Shown here: piece after piece, positions 26,185 to 36,129 of the stretch | How positions within the stretch are numbered: position 1 is the stretch's first letter | How the letters are laid out: each line of letters begins with the position of its first letter | Source of the DNA: Bactericera cockerelli | Lineage: Eukaryota; Arthropoda; Insecta; Hemiptera; Triozidae | DNA length: 64,000 nucleotides | Direction: 5' to 3' | NCBI GenBank assembly: GCA_024516035.1 | Contig: CM044955.1 | Span: forward strand, 17,933,551 to 17,997,550 | Notes under the pieces: generated by a model | Told to the model about the DNA's origin: nothing | Databases searched by the model: none | What the model saw: the letters and a program-made list of their open reading frames with translations, nothing else | Translations under genes and position numbers: made by a program

Positions 26185-26798
26185 ATTGTCTTGGTTCTGG
26201 GGGCCCTTGTCAATTCTTAGCTTCCTTGTAAAGAGAGTGACTTGGTAGAAGTGCTTATTCATTCCTCCACTGTCTGGCTACCATTGTTCACAATGACGCC
26301 ACCCTATGATGATGATACCATACATACAATGTACCTAAAACTTTTAAAACTAGCACTCTCTAATAACATTATTTATGCTAACTAATTACTAAGTATATAT
26401 TTTTCTCAAAATCTGAGTAAGAGGCTGATAAGTCAAGTCAAGTTCTTTGGAAAAAATGTTCTAAAGACTTGCTGATTCAGTTAGAGGTGATAAAGTCTTG
26501 GTTGTTGGTCTTGTTAAGGTATACTTTTGATTGTTAAAATGCAATGCATGAACAAGATCCATATAGTCAATTTTATTATTGATAATTTTAAAATAATAAA
26601 GTAATGAGAAGGATTTTTTATGTTGTTGTAGGACACAAGGATGTTGTTTTTGTCATTTTTAGGTATGTGTACCAAAAATAACAAACTATAGTAAAATAGG
26701 ACCAGTCTCATACGTGTTAAATAATACCTAAGCAACATTTTTAAGTTTGAAAATCACATCCTGCTACAAAATTATGATTTTCTATCTTTATGTTTCAG

Positions 26799-27014
26799 GC
26801 TATTTTCCATGTTCAAACCCGAGACACTTGATTTTCAGATGAGCAATGTCTAGGAATCTCCCAATATTCTGCACATATCATAAGCAGCTTGACTTGAGCC
26901 CTTGCACATCTTGCCAACATGTTCCTCTGGAAATATCATATTCTTCATTTTCTAATAATTCTTTTGTGGCAAGTCAAAGTTTGTTGGAGTGAAGTTTGCA
27001 GTTCTGTAGTTGAG
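26799..27014 (+). CDS. gene 2, exon 1: 5' UTR part and signal peptide of the SEFIR receptor
   Basis: Coding starts at ATG 26919 and ends in phase 0 at 27014, before GTAAGT. The 32 residues begin MFLWKYHILHFLIILLWQ. This is a classic secretory signal: a short N region with K5, a hydrophobic core at about 6-17, and likely cleavage near the WS pair at 23-24. A TTTCAG acceptor at 26793-26798 suggests an untranslated upstream exon. I chose this start because it alone gives a signal peptide and joins in frame to the next exons. The exon assignment is inference from splice sites and phase, as no transcript is available. Confidence 0.7.
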
Positions 27015-27227
27015 GTAAGTTGGGATAAATGTTAAAATAAACCTTCATATCTGGTAAATTAAACTGGTGTGAACATCACACAACTTTCAAAGTCCCACAA
27101 GCTGTCAAATTATTCCACTGGTGTATAATAGACACCAGTTGTAATCAACTTTGTATTTCATTATTTCAATAGTGTATGTTTAATCAATGTGAATTGAGGA
27201 ATTCATATTTTTCTAAATATCTGTAAC

Positions 27228-28227
27228 AAGTGTTGTGTAATACCCAGATACAAGTACTTGGGTACTGTACCCGGGTACATTTTCAAGTAGCCGGATACAG
27301 TACTGGGTACAAATTCAAAATGAGTACCTGTACCTGTACCGGGTACATTTTTTTGTACCTGGTAACACATTTTGGAAAACCCCTATTTATGACTTTTGAA
27401 AAAATGTACTTTTTCTGCTCCATTTTTCTATGCACAATCTGCTACCCTCCTTAGAAGGTGGGTTTTTTTTGTGATATCCACAGCTTGCTAACCTGCTTGG
27501 AAGGTTGTTTTTTGTTTGTTTTCCAAACGGTAAAATTCAAAATATAAAGGAGTAAGCCTTTATTTTTAATAAATGTATGTTTGTATTTCCTGGTTGTGAT
27601 AGTAATAATAAATTAACATTAATATTAATTTTAAATAATACTAAAATCTAGCTTACTAGACTTTTAACCTGGAACTTGGAGTTCAAGACATCATTAAAAG
27701 CTAACTATTTGGTTTTTTTATTATAAACAAGCGGGCTGTCGCCCGCTTTGCGGGCCGAGGCATGGCTGTGAAAGCAAAAAATCCTTTTTTGCTAATGGCA
27801 GGTGTTGTAGTAGGAATTTCGAAAAATCCCGTCTTATTGCACATCTAGACTATAAGACAAAGCTACCTACCAAATTTCAGCTTCCTAGGACCTACCAGTT
27901 CGGAGAAACAGTGATGAATCAGTGAGTGAGTGAGTCAGTCTGTGAGTGAAACTCTCTTTTATAAGTATAGATTCGGTATTTTCTTTAGTTTGATTGTTAT
28001 GTGGTATTCTAATGACAAGAATTTGTCCTCCTCAGTTAAAATAATTTAGACAAATCTTATTACTATTAATAAGGATAATGTACCCAAAAAGTACCGGGTA
28101 CAGTTACAAAAGTACTGAGTACAATACAAAATAAAATTAGGTACCTGTACCCATACCGGGTACAAAATTTTGGTAGGTACCTGTACCCACGCCAGGTACA
28201 AAAAAATTGTACCCGTGCACAACACTG
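27228..28227. mobile_element. non-autonomous hAT element, exactly 1000 bp
   Basis: An 8-bp target duplication TCTGTAAC flanks it (27220-27227 and 28228-28235). The ends are AAGTGTTGTG on the left and CACAACACTG on the right, matching the hAT end CAGTGTTG apart from the first left base. Subterminal regions on both sides are crowded with GGGTAC/GTACCC motifs, so the arms pair loosely. There is no transposase frame. A Helitron sits inside at 27728-27971. It lies in intron 1 of gene 2. Confidence 0.85.
27728..27971 (-). mobile_element. non-autonomous Helitron, copy 2, nested in the hAT element
   Basis: On the minus strand it starts TCTATACTTATAAAAGAG and ends with the hairpin GCCCGC-AAA-GCGGGC and CTTG, a one-base departure from CTAG. 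It is flanked by A and T as expected. The interior matches 24653-24875 in blocks such as TAGACTATAAGACAAAGCTA. It shows that the hAT insertion is the older event. Confidence 0.75.
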
Positions 28228-28311
28228 TCTGTAACCATTTGCCCCCAAAAAGTGGTCAGTTCCTCCACTGACAGCTGAACATTAAAAGCTACAAACAAAT
28301 TAATATATTTT

Positions 28312-28865
28312 ACTTCTGAGAAATTTTTATATTAGAAATCGAAAGTATTGTGTTCGTTTTCGTAAAATTTATTTTTTTCATATTTCTGGACGTTTCATAA
28401 CCTTTAAGCAACTTTGGTTTTGTGTTCGTCTGTCGTTCTGTCGGTCTGTTAAAAATATTCCTTGTAATGCACAAATCTTGTAAACTACTCAACATGCGCC
28501 TGACCACTAACTTTCTACTTAAACGCGTATATCTCGTGAACGGTACACCTGGTTTTGATGAAATTTTGTATGTATATGCATATTATTATTTTACATAGGC
28601 TATTTATTTTTAAATTCATTATAATTTAACTCTGATATTAAAGAAAATCAAAAAATTTAGGACAAGAAGTCCAAAAATAAGGTCCACCACTCGCCGATAC
28701 AGATTTTTTTGTATATTTAGAATGTAGGGAAAATAGTATTCTACCATATAAAACAAATTTGAAGAAAATCGGTTAAGCGGTTTTGGAGATAAAAGTGATT
28801 TAGTATAAAATCTCAAAATCGGCACAATTGTGTATATAATGTGAAACAATTACGAGGAAGTATTG
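28312..28865 (+). repeat. repeat family C, copy 1
   Basis: It starts ACTTCTGAGAAATTT with a hairpin partner TAGAAATCGAAAGT and ends at CACGAGGAAGT-like sequence (TACGAGGAAGT). Interior blocks such as ATTTCTGGACGTTTCATAAC and CGGTTAAGCGGTTTTG recur in 31631-32248. It is non-coding, of unknown class, and lies in intron 1. Confidence 0.75.
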
Positions 28866-30419
28866 TGTCCATAATTGGCGGTGTTTTTTTATCTGTACCA
28901 AGCAAATCATAAATTTTGATGTGTCAAAATTCCACATGTAGGATTCATATTAACAAAAAGTTACTCCAGTGTAAAATTATTGATTTTTTGGTCATCACAA
29001 GACTCACAAGTTGTGTAATCCTGTATTTCTTATTTTTTGTGGACAGATTGTTTGTGACACTATAACTCTTTATAACCCATTAAAATACCATTATGTGCGT
29101 ACATGTTGCACCCATTTTGCGTCAAAATGGCTCACAATTCGACAACTGTACACACATTTTTTGTTTTTTGCCTTTCCAATTGATTTATACATTCTGAATT
29201 GATGTCATGATTACCTACAATAGTTCCCTAAAGAGAACAAGAGAGTGCAAATATGTTTCATTTTAATATTTTTTTTTTCCTGTAGGTATTGTTCCCAAAA
29301 TTTTTGATAATGTGGGATGTGTTTGCATTATTGAGAACTTAAAATAGTTGTGAATTTTTGATTTTCTAATTTTACTTCCGAGAAATTTCTAGTATTAGAA
29401 ATCAGAAGTATTTTATAGCTAAAACACTACTTTTAAATGATTTAACATTATGATAGGTTTGTTTGGTCTATCACAATCTCCTAAGATATTTTTAGTTTTT
29501 ATTTAGCTTGTATAGAAGTAGAGGAAATGTTTTTTGATTTTTTTTTTTTTCACAGGGTTTTACTAAAAAATAACACCTCATGAAAGTACCTGTGGTTTGG
29601 TTCAAAACAAGGTTGAAAAAACCATGGCACCCAAAAAACCAATACTAATTTTATGAAAATGCTATTAAAATGTATATTATACATTTTAATAATTTCTGGA
29701 GTACTTGTAACCTGCACCTATTACATAAAGCCCTTTACTCTTCATACTTGATGAGTTCACACTTCAAAATTCAAATTTTGGTCCGTAAAGAAACTTTACA
29801 AATTGATTTTTAAAGTCATTATTTGTCAAGTGAACTGCCACACATTTTTGTCCACTTTCACTAGTGCTTATTATTTATTTGAATGAATTAGAGAAAACTG
29901 AAAGACACAAGAAAATAAATTAAATTGATTTTAAAAAAAAATAATTTCATAGGAAAATAAATTAAATTTATAAAAATGTTGTTGTTTTTTTAATTTAATT
30001 TTTTTACACTTTAAAAATGGACGTTTGAGTGGAAGTTTAAAGAGAAATCATAAAGTGACTTGTAAAGCTTTATGAAACAGAAATACTTAATACTTCAGCT
30101 TTTTGTAATTTGTCTAGTGTAAAGTATTTTTTGTTCTGCGCTTAATACCTTTACTTATAAAGTTTGCCCTTATTAGATTTACTGTTATTATTTATGAAAT
30201 GAGCCCTTGGTCTCCTCCAGTGTAGAGATACATGCACAAAAAATATTTCCAATTTATAATATTAGAAATTCATTAGATAGGAAAAAAGTAAGCAAACTTT
30301 AAATTAATCATTTGTTTACTCTGGGCCTAGAAACTGTACGTTTTAGCAAGTTATAAACTATCCTTTGGAACAACATTTAAGTTGTTTAAAATTAAAAATG
30401 AGTTCCTTTTTTGTTGCAG
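28866..30419. other. rest of intron 1
   Basis: No exon seen. It contains only a solo terminal hairpin of repeat C (29383-29410), poly-T tracts and AT-rich sequence. Confidence 0.4.
29383..29410 (+). repeat. solo left-end hairpin of repeat family C
   Basis: ACTTCCGAGAAATTTCTA pairs with TAGAAATCAGAAGT. Only the terminal hairpin is present, without the family's interior. It may be a deletion derivative or a minimal form. Confidence 0.55.
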
Positions 30420-30495
30420 GACATCACCTTAAACCAGTGTAATCCAAACCAAAGATCTAGTAATACTGTTATTGATTCTACAAATGTTGACTTGG
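30420..30495 (+). CDS. gene 2, exon 2 of the SEFIR receptor
   Basis: A TTGCAG acceptor and GTAAGT donor bound 76 bases. Entering in phase 0 after exon 1, it encodes 25 residues (DITLNQCNPNQRSSNTVIDS...) and leaves in phase 1. It continues the mature N-terminus. One cysteine is present. It is too short to be recognised alone; support comes from phase agreement on both sides and consensus splice sites. Confidence 0.65.
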
Positions 30496-31630
30496 GTAAG
30501 TTTCTTTTTTAATTAACTGATCAAGAAAACTGCATAATTTTTGTACATGAAAAGTATAAATTTTCAATTAAATTGATTCTTCAAAAATATATACCTCCTG
30601 AAAAAATAAATTCAATTTAATGTCATATTATGAATAAAAAAAGGTAAAATGATGAAATTTATGCCATCATGAAGTAGTCGAAATTGATTTAAATCCTTTG
30701 AAGGTATTTAAATCGCTTTCAACCGCTTCATTATATTCTGCATCAAGACAAACATCTTCATGGTGTGATGTAATCTTTAAAACGTGAATTGGTGAGTATT
30801 ACAATAGATCGCATTTCGTTTTCTAGCATTCCGCCAAAGAAAAAATAATTTTTAAGTTCTGAAAATACAGGCTTTTCAAAATGGTTTATGATCAATGGTA
30901 GATCCTGTATTGTCTTAATAATTCACTATTAATTCATACTCTAGGAAAATAGTCACCAACCAAATAGTTTTTCTTTCTTCACACACACGCACGCACACAC
31001 AAACGCATATACACAAGCATGCCCGTACGCTCAAACACACACACACACACACTCGTAAAACATGGTACATACATATCTTTAGTTAAAAATAATGGAAAAC
31101 CCAACTTTAGTACTTTCATAGAAAGTCAATTTTCCATTAATGTGTATCCTCACTACTCAGTAGCTCCACTGATGAGGCGGCAAACTCGTAACCAGGTAAT
31201 GGGTACAGCTTATTTATGTAATTGTGGTAATTAGCTATGTTAATTTGAGTAATTGTGATATCACCATTATGATCAACATAGATATACATACATGATTCCA
31301 GTAATATGTACAAATTTATAACAGCAAAACCCACGAAAAAAAATATTCTGGAAATAACCAGTGTTTGGTCAGTTCTCCAAGCACTATTCTACATATTCGT
31401 CGTAAGGTCACTATGGACTCATGTATTTGACATGGTTTTATCATACTAGCTCACACAACACGCTTTAGTTATTAGGTACATAGCAAGCTGACCTTGATTG
31501 TATTCTAAAAAATTGAACCATTCATTTGTGTAATCTGTAATGCCAAATTTTTTTAAGTTACCTACTATTTTTTGGTGATAAGATTTTTTATACATTTTAA
31601 AACAGGTAACATTTGTAGTATAGATATTGT

Positions 31631-32248
31631 ACTTCCGATAAATTTCTAGTATTAGAAATCGAATTATTGTGTTTGTTTTTGGAGAAAAAAAATATTTTTT
31701 TTACTCTCATTTCAATATTTCTGGACGTTTCATAACCTCTTGAGCAACTTTGGTTTTGTGTCTGTCTGTTGGTTAAATACATTACTTGTTACGCACAAAT
31801 CTCAGAAACTACTCAACCAATTTCAACAAAATTTTGTGTACACATAGGAAATATATTGTAGATGGTCCCATTTTAAATTAATTAACCATGCGCTTGATCA
31901 CTAACTTTTTTCTTATACGCTTATATCTGGTGAACGGTACAACCAATTTTGATAAAATTTTGTATGTATATGCGTAGTGTTTTACATATTTTTTTTACAT
32001 ATAAAATATGATTTCAATCTGATGTGTAAGTAAATCCAAAATTTTGGACCAAAAAGTGCAAAAATATGGTGTACGATTTGCCGATAGAGATTTTTTGTGG
32101 AATCCAGAATGTAGAAGTAAACGGTATTCTACCATATAAAACAAATTTGAAAAAAATCGGTTATGCGGTTTTGAAGATACAAGTGATTAAGTATAAAATC
32201 TCAAAGTTCTACGTGTGTACAATTTGAACCAATCACGAGGAAGTATTG
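31631..32248 (+). repeat. repeat family C, copy 2
   Basis: It begins ACTTCCGATAAATTTCTAGT with hairpin partner ATTAGAAATCG. It shares with copy 1 TTTCTGGACGTTTCATAACC, ATATCTGGTGAACGGTAC and the end CACGAGGAAGTATTGTGTCC. It lies in intron 2. Confidence 0.75.
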
Positions 32249-33104
32249 TGTCCATAATTGGCATTGTATTTATACTCGTTCAAAAACCGCGTTATTTGAA
32301 GAAACATTGTCTCCTAAGTAAAGACTATCGTCCTATGGTCGACATTGCAGTGGGGGTTATGGGTCAATGGGTCAAACAGATTGTTTCTGAAGAAATCATG
32401 GCCAGTAGGTACTTAATGTGTGAGTACAAGAGTACAAGTTTGGGGCAAGTTATGAATATTTACAAATTACAAATATAAAATTTAAATAGCTAAAAGAAGG
32501 TTAAAAAGATAAATATTCATTTTCGAAATAAGTTAAACTTTTGATTGAATATTGGTTTTTGAAATTTTTACTAGTAGATGCAACCAACTGTATTTGAAAA
32601 TAAATATTCCTAAATTGCCATGATGAATCATGTATCTACCATGTAGCTATGTACTCACATATTACCTACTTCAAAAATATAGTTTATGATTTCTTGAAAA
32701 AGTTACCAAAATCCAAGTAACCTCTTGACCTGTAGAAAAAGCAGAGATTTGACAGTAACTTTTTAACCAAACAATGCCCTAGTACAACTAGAATTTAAAT
32801 GATAAGTCCATGAGGTGCCTGACCTACCCTTAAAATATTTGCATCTAGTGCGGGGACAAATTGTATATGAATTAAATTTCAATGGTTACTTGACAGTTTC
32901 AGAATTAATATTCAACTTTTGTAACAAGTTCGAGTCAAAACGTACATTTCCCTATATAAAATAAAACGTAACATCTAGACTTCAGTCCACAGAGGTATAA
33001 CCAAAATGTTTTTTAATTTCTTATTTCGTCCTTAGACAACAAACTCAGTACTCTTTTCATATGTCTGTTCCAGTAGTACTAATTTATTGTGTTCTACCCC
33101 CCAG

Positions 33105-33388
33105 CCTCCACAAAGTCATGCAGTCACTTCATCGAGAACGTCTCCTACAGGGTGGTGCACACAGAACACGGCATCATCAACTACCACATCGTTCTCCCCC
33201 CGGCTAGCTGCCGATACACCCGGTATATGTTCAAGCTGGTAGCGTCCAATGCGTCGCTGTGCACTCACATAGATGAGATCAGTAGCGGCAGGGTGCAGAG
33301 CGACGCTATCCGGAGCGACTATGCGGATGAGATGGGTGTGAAGAATGTGAGAGTGACGCTGGGGAATGAGACGGACTCATGCTCGAAT
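33105..33388 (+). CDS. gene 2, exon 3 of the SEFIR receptor (ectodomain)
   Basis: The exon runs from a CCCCAG acceptor to a GTAAGT donor, 284 bases, entering in phase 1 and leaving in phase 0. It encodes about 95 residues beginning ASTKSCSHFIENVSYRVVHT and ending near DSCSN. It has several cysteines, N-x-S/T sequons (NVS, NAS, NET) and an alternating polar/apolar pattern typical of an extracellular beta domain. GC content is clearly above the flanks. The open frame continues into the intron and beyond to 33544 only by chance, through SINE sequence. Donor, phase and composition all place the end at 33388. Confidence 0.75.
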
Positions 33389-33474
33389 GTAAGTGGATGT
33401 CGCTCTTATTTATTATTTTTACTGGTTACCTATTTCACTGGTTTTGCAAATATACATCTCAAGATATTTATCGT

Positions 33475-33620
33475 GAATTCCACCCAATGCATGATTTTCT
33501 CCTCATTTATTTCAGTTTGTGACCACATAATAATAAGACTCTGAGGGTTAAGTGATGGAAAATGCTTTAAGCATTAACCTCGCCTGGTGGTTACCTTCCA
33601 CTAAAGAATATTAATATTAT
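33475..33620 (+). mobile_element. SINE family 2, truncated
   Basis: It begins at ATTCCACCCAATGCATG and carries GACCACATAATAATAAGACT and CCTCGCCTGGTGGTTACC. It lies 90 bp after exon 3 and accounts for the extra open frame there. The tRNA-like head is gone. Confidence 0.65.
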
Positions 33621-33726
33621 ATTATTTGTCTCAAAGAGATCAGACTAAATAGAGTATTTTGCAGTGTACACTGTGCAAACCAACAAAAAAAGAGAAACAG
33701 TCTAATAAATGTGTCGAGCCTCTATA

Positions 33727-34212
33727 CAGGGTGAACCAAAAAAACGTTTACACCCGTTAATGGTAGTTTACTGACGACATTTCCAGCCCGGATCTGCAAT
33801 CCGTTTTTTTTTTCGATTTGCCTTCGTAACTGCACAAAATGATTTTTTGCAACTTTCCGGAAAAGTCCGACTTTGGCTAATTTTTCAGGTCAGTGCTTTG
33901 TTCCTGTTTAAGATGAGTTGATGCTGAACAATTCTGCAGAAAGCCAACAAAATTTCGATGATTTTAGCTACACTACTTTGCTTCTTACGGTTTGGTTTGT
34001 CATATTTTTTTACACCTAAACAGAAAAAGAACACACTAAAAAACTTTTTTACTAAATAAAACATGATTATAAAATAAAAAAGACTGTTGCCATTTATTAT
34101 TTAGCCATAGTACATTCTATCGATTCTCCTCGCACAAATTTTTGAAACCTATGCTCACTTTGGTACCTAGTTCTAACTCAGAACTGTGGAGTGGAGTTTT
34201 CTATCTATCAAT

Positions 34213-34301
<89 letters not shown>

Positions 34302-35176
34302 CCTCCCTCCCTCCCTCCTCCCCTCCCTCCCCCTCTCAATTCACTCAGAGAAACTGTTGGAAGTGGCGTCCAACTTCCTGGATGCAAAGGTTGAACCTCT
34401 TCATCATGTTCCGTTGAATGTTGCGGAAGATTCCAGGTTTTTCTGTCAGGTCATCGAATGCCAACAGGATTCTTGCTACCAGATTCTGCTACTCTTGCGT
34501 CTCCACTGGTGTTCCTGTTGGCAGCTACATATGCTAAATACATATCTGCTATAATAATTAATTAATTATGTAACTTGTTTACTTGTACTTAAAACGCAAG
34601 AAGTAAAAAATCAAGCTCGCCGGGAGGCGAGCGCTCGTCAAGTAGCGCTAGCCAACCGGCCTATATTAACACGAAACAGAGTTTATATGTTAATATTTCA
34701 TAGAAAACTATCATCGAGAAACAAACAATCACTCATTTGACTGGCCTTTAATTAATTCCAAGGAAAATAATTATCCGACATAAAGAGAGCTAATTAACTC
34801 TTTGAGTACAAGACGACTCGACACGGTCAACACTTTTAAGATTTTGAATATAATTTTTTGAAACTTACCTGGTTTGTTTTCCCAGAAGATCACGTGATAA
34901 AAAATCGTAGAATTAGTTTTTAGCATCTTGGGTTGGCCGCCAACTTTTATCAAACTTGCTAGTGTCTGTGCCAAAATTTGTTCGGGCATATCTTGAGTGT
35001 TTCAAAGTGTAAAAAACTTACATGAGAAGAATTAGCCAAAGTCGGACTTTTTCGGGAAGTTGCAAAAAATCACTTTGTGCAGTCACGAAGGCAAATCCGA
35101 AAAAAAGGATTGCAGATTCGGACTGGAAATGTCAGTAATCTACCATTAACGATAAAAAAATTTTTGGTCCACCCTG
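33727..35176. mobile_element. TA-flanked CAGGGTG element (M6), copy 1
   Basis: The left end is CAGGGTGAACCAAAAAAACG. The right end is the reverse complement of CAGGGTGGACC..., and TA flanks both sides. Inverted arms match over at least 140 bp (TTAATGGTAG, GCAATCC, TCCGACTTT blocks). The interior has a long (TC)n tract at 34215-34297 but no transposase frame. Its right half from 34678 onward is duplicated at 41435-41935. It lies in intron 3. Confidence 0.75.
34215..34297. repeat. (TC)n microsatellite followed by (CCCT)n
   Basis: About 40 perfect TC dinucleotides, then CCCT units to about 34340. Serine/leucine-rich frames across it are artefacts of the repeat. The related element at the right end of the window has a shorter, imperfect TC tract at the same relative place. 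Confidence 0.95.
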
Positions 35177-35539
35177 TATATACTGAATAGCATTCTTGAA
35201 AACAGGTTGAGGACAGTTCCTCACCTGTTTCCTAAAACATTTGGTATTAGAATAATCTAAACAAATTTTATCTCTAGTTTGTAGAATGACCAAATTTTTA
35301 TATTCATATTCTTATCGTGTATTTATTCATATACTTAAAAAATCAATTAAGTACCTGTAAATCAGGCCAAAAGTCATCCGTTTTAAATAGTTGAAGCTAG
35401 ATTTACTGAATGCGTTCAAGCTTCAAAACTTGAACGCATCGTAAATTAATGTTTTTTCTCGCTATGTGTTTTTGACACGAATCAGAAATTTTAAATTCAT
35501 GTAATATTTGTGTTTTTATTTTAATGCACTTACGTGAGT
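34678..35539. repeat. left direct repeat flanking the LINE (862 bp)
   Basis: It starts AGAGTTTATATGTTAATATT and ends TTACGTGAGT. It is nearly identical to 41435-42305 except for small indels, the largest near 35396-35420. It covers the right half of element M6 plus about 360 bp of non-element flank. The LINE begins immediately after it. Confidence 0.9.
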
Positions 35540-36129
35540 AAGACTAAGAGGTAGGAGTTGGAGTAAGACTAAGAGGCGGATGTAAAACTTTCGTTTTTTC
35601 CAATTAAATTTAAGTTAATTTCATAGTGGATTAAACAGTTTGAAAGCTGAAACCTTCTAATTACTTGAACAATGTAATCTTTAGGAGTTTTTCTAACAAT
35701 GTAATTTCACTTTAGAAAGTGTGATAGTAAAGAAAAAGTTTTTTTAAAAAAGAATTAAATAATATTTTAATATTTACGAGTTACGAAACAAGCGGATCGG
35801 AGTTCAGAGCTTCCAAGATCACGTGACCAGGGAAGGTGCGTGCACCTCCCACACAAGCTACCTGTTGGTAAGATCTTTCCGATTACATAATAGAAAGTAG
35901 ATCGGAGTCCCGTACTTCGTAATCAGTAATATAGTGTACATACACAAATTATATACTGCACTGGTAGATAAGTAACTAGACGCCAACTGATAAGAGCTGA
36001 TAGTGTCTTGTTACTAGCCCACCTGAGGAAAATAACAAAATTCATCTATACACTGCATGATGAACTGCTCGTGGTCGGTGCAAGCTCACGCTCGGTAAAC
36101 TATCTCAGATTTCCTGAGTACTTTCTTCT

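Noticed and set aside
33089..33544. Reading the 151-residue frame from ATG 33089 as a complete gene
   Set aside because: The segment before 33105 is polypyrimidine tract plus acceptor, and the segment after 33388 is intron and SINE. Only 33105-33388 is exon.
34142..34554. Serine/leucine-rich frames
   Set aside because: Entirely produced by the (TC)n/(CCCT)n microsatellite.
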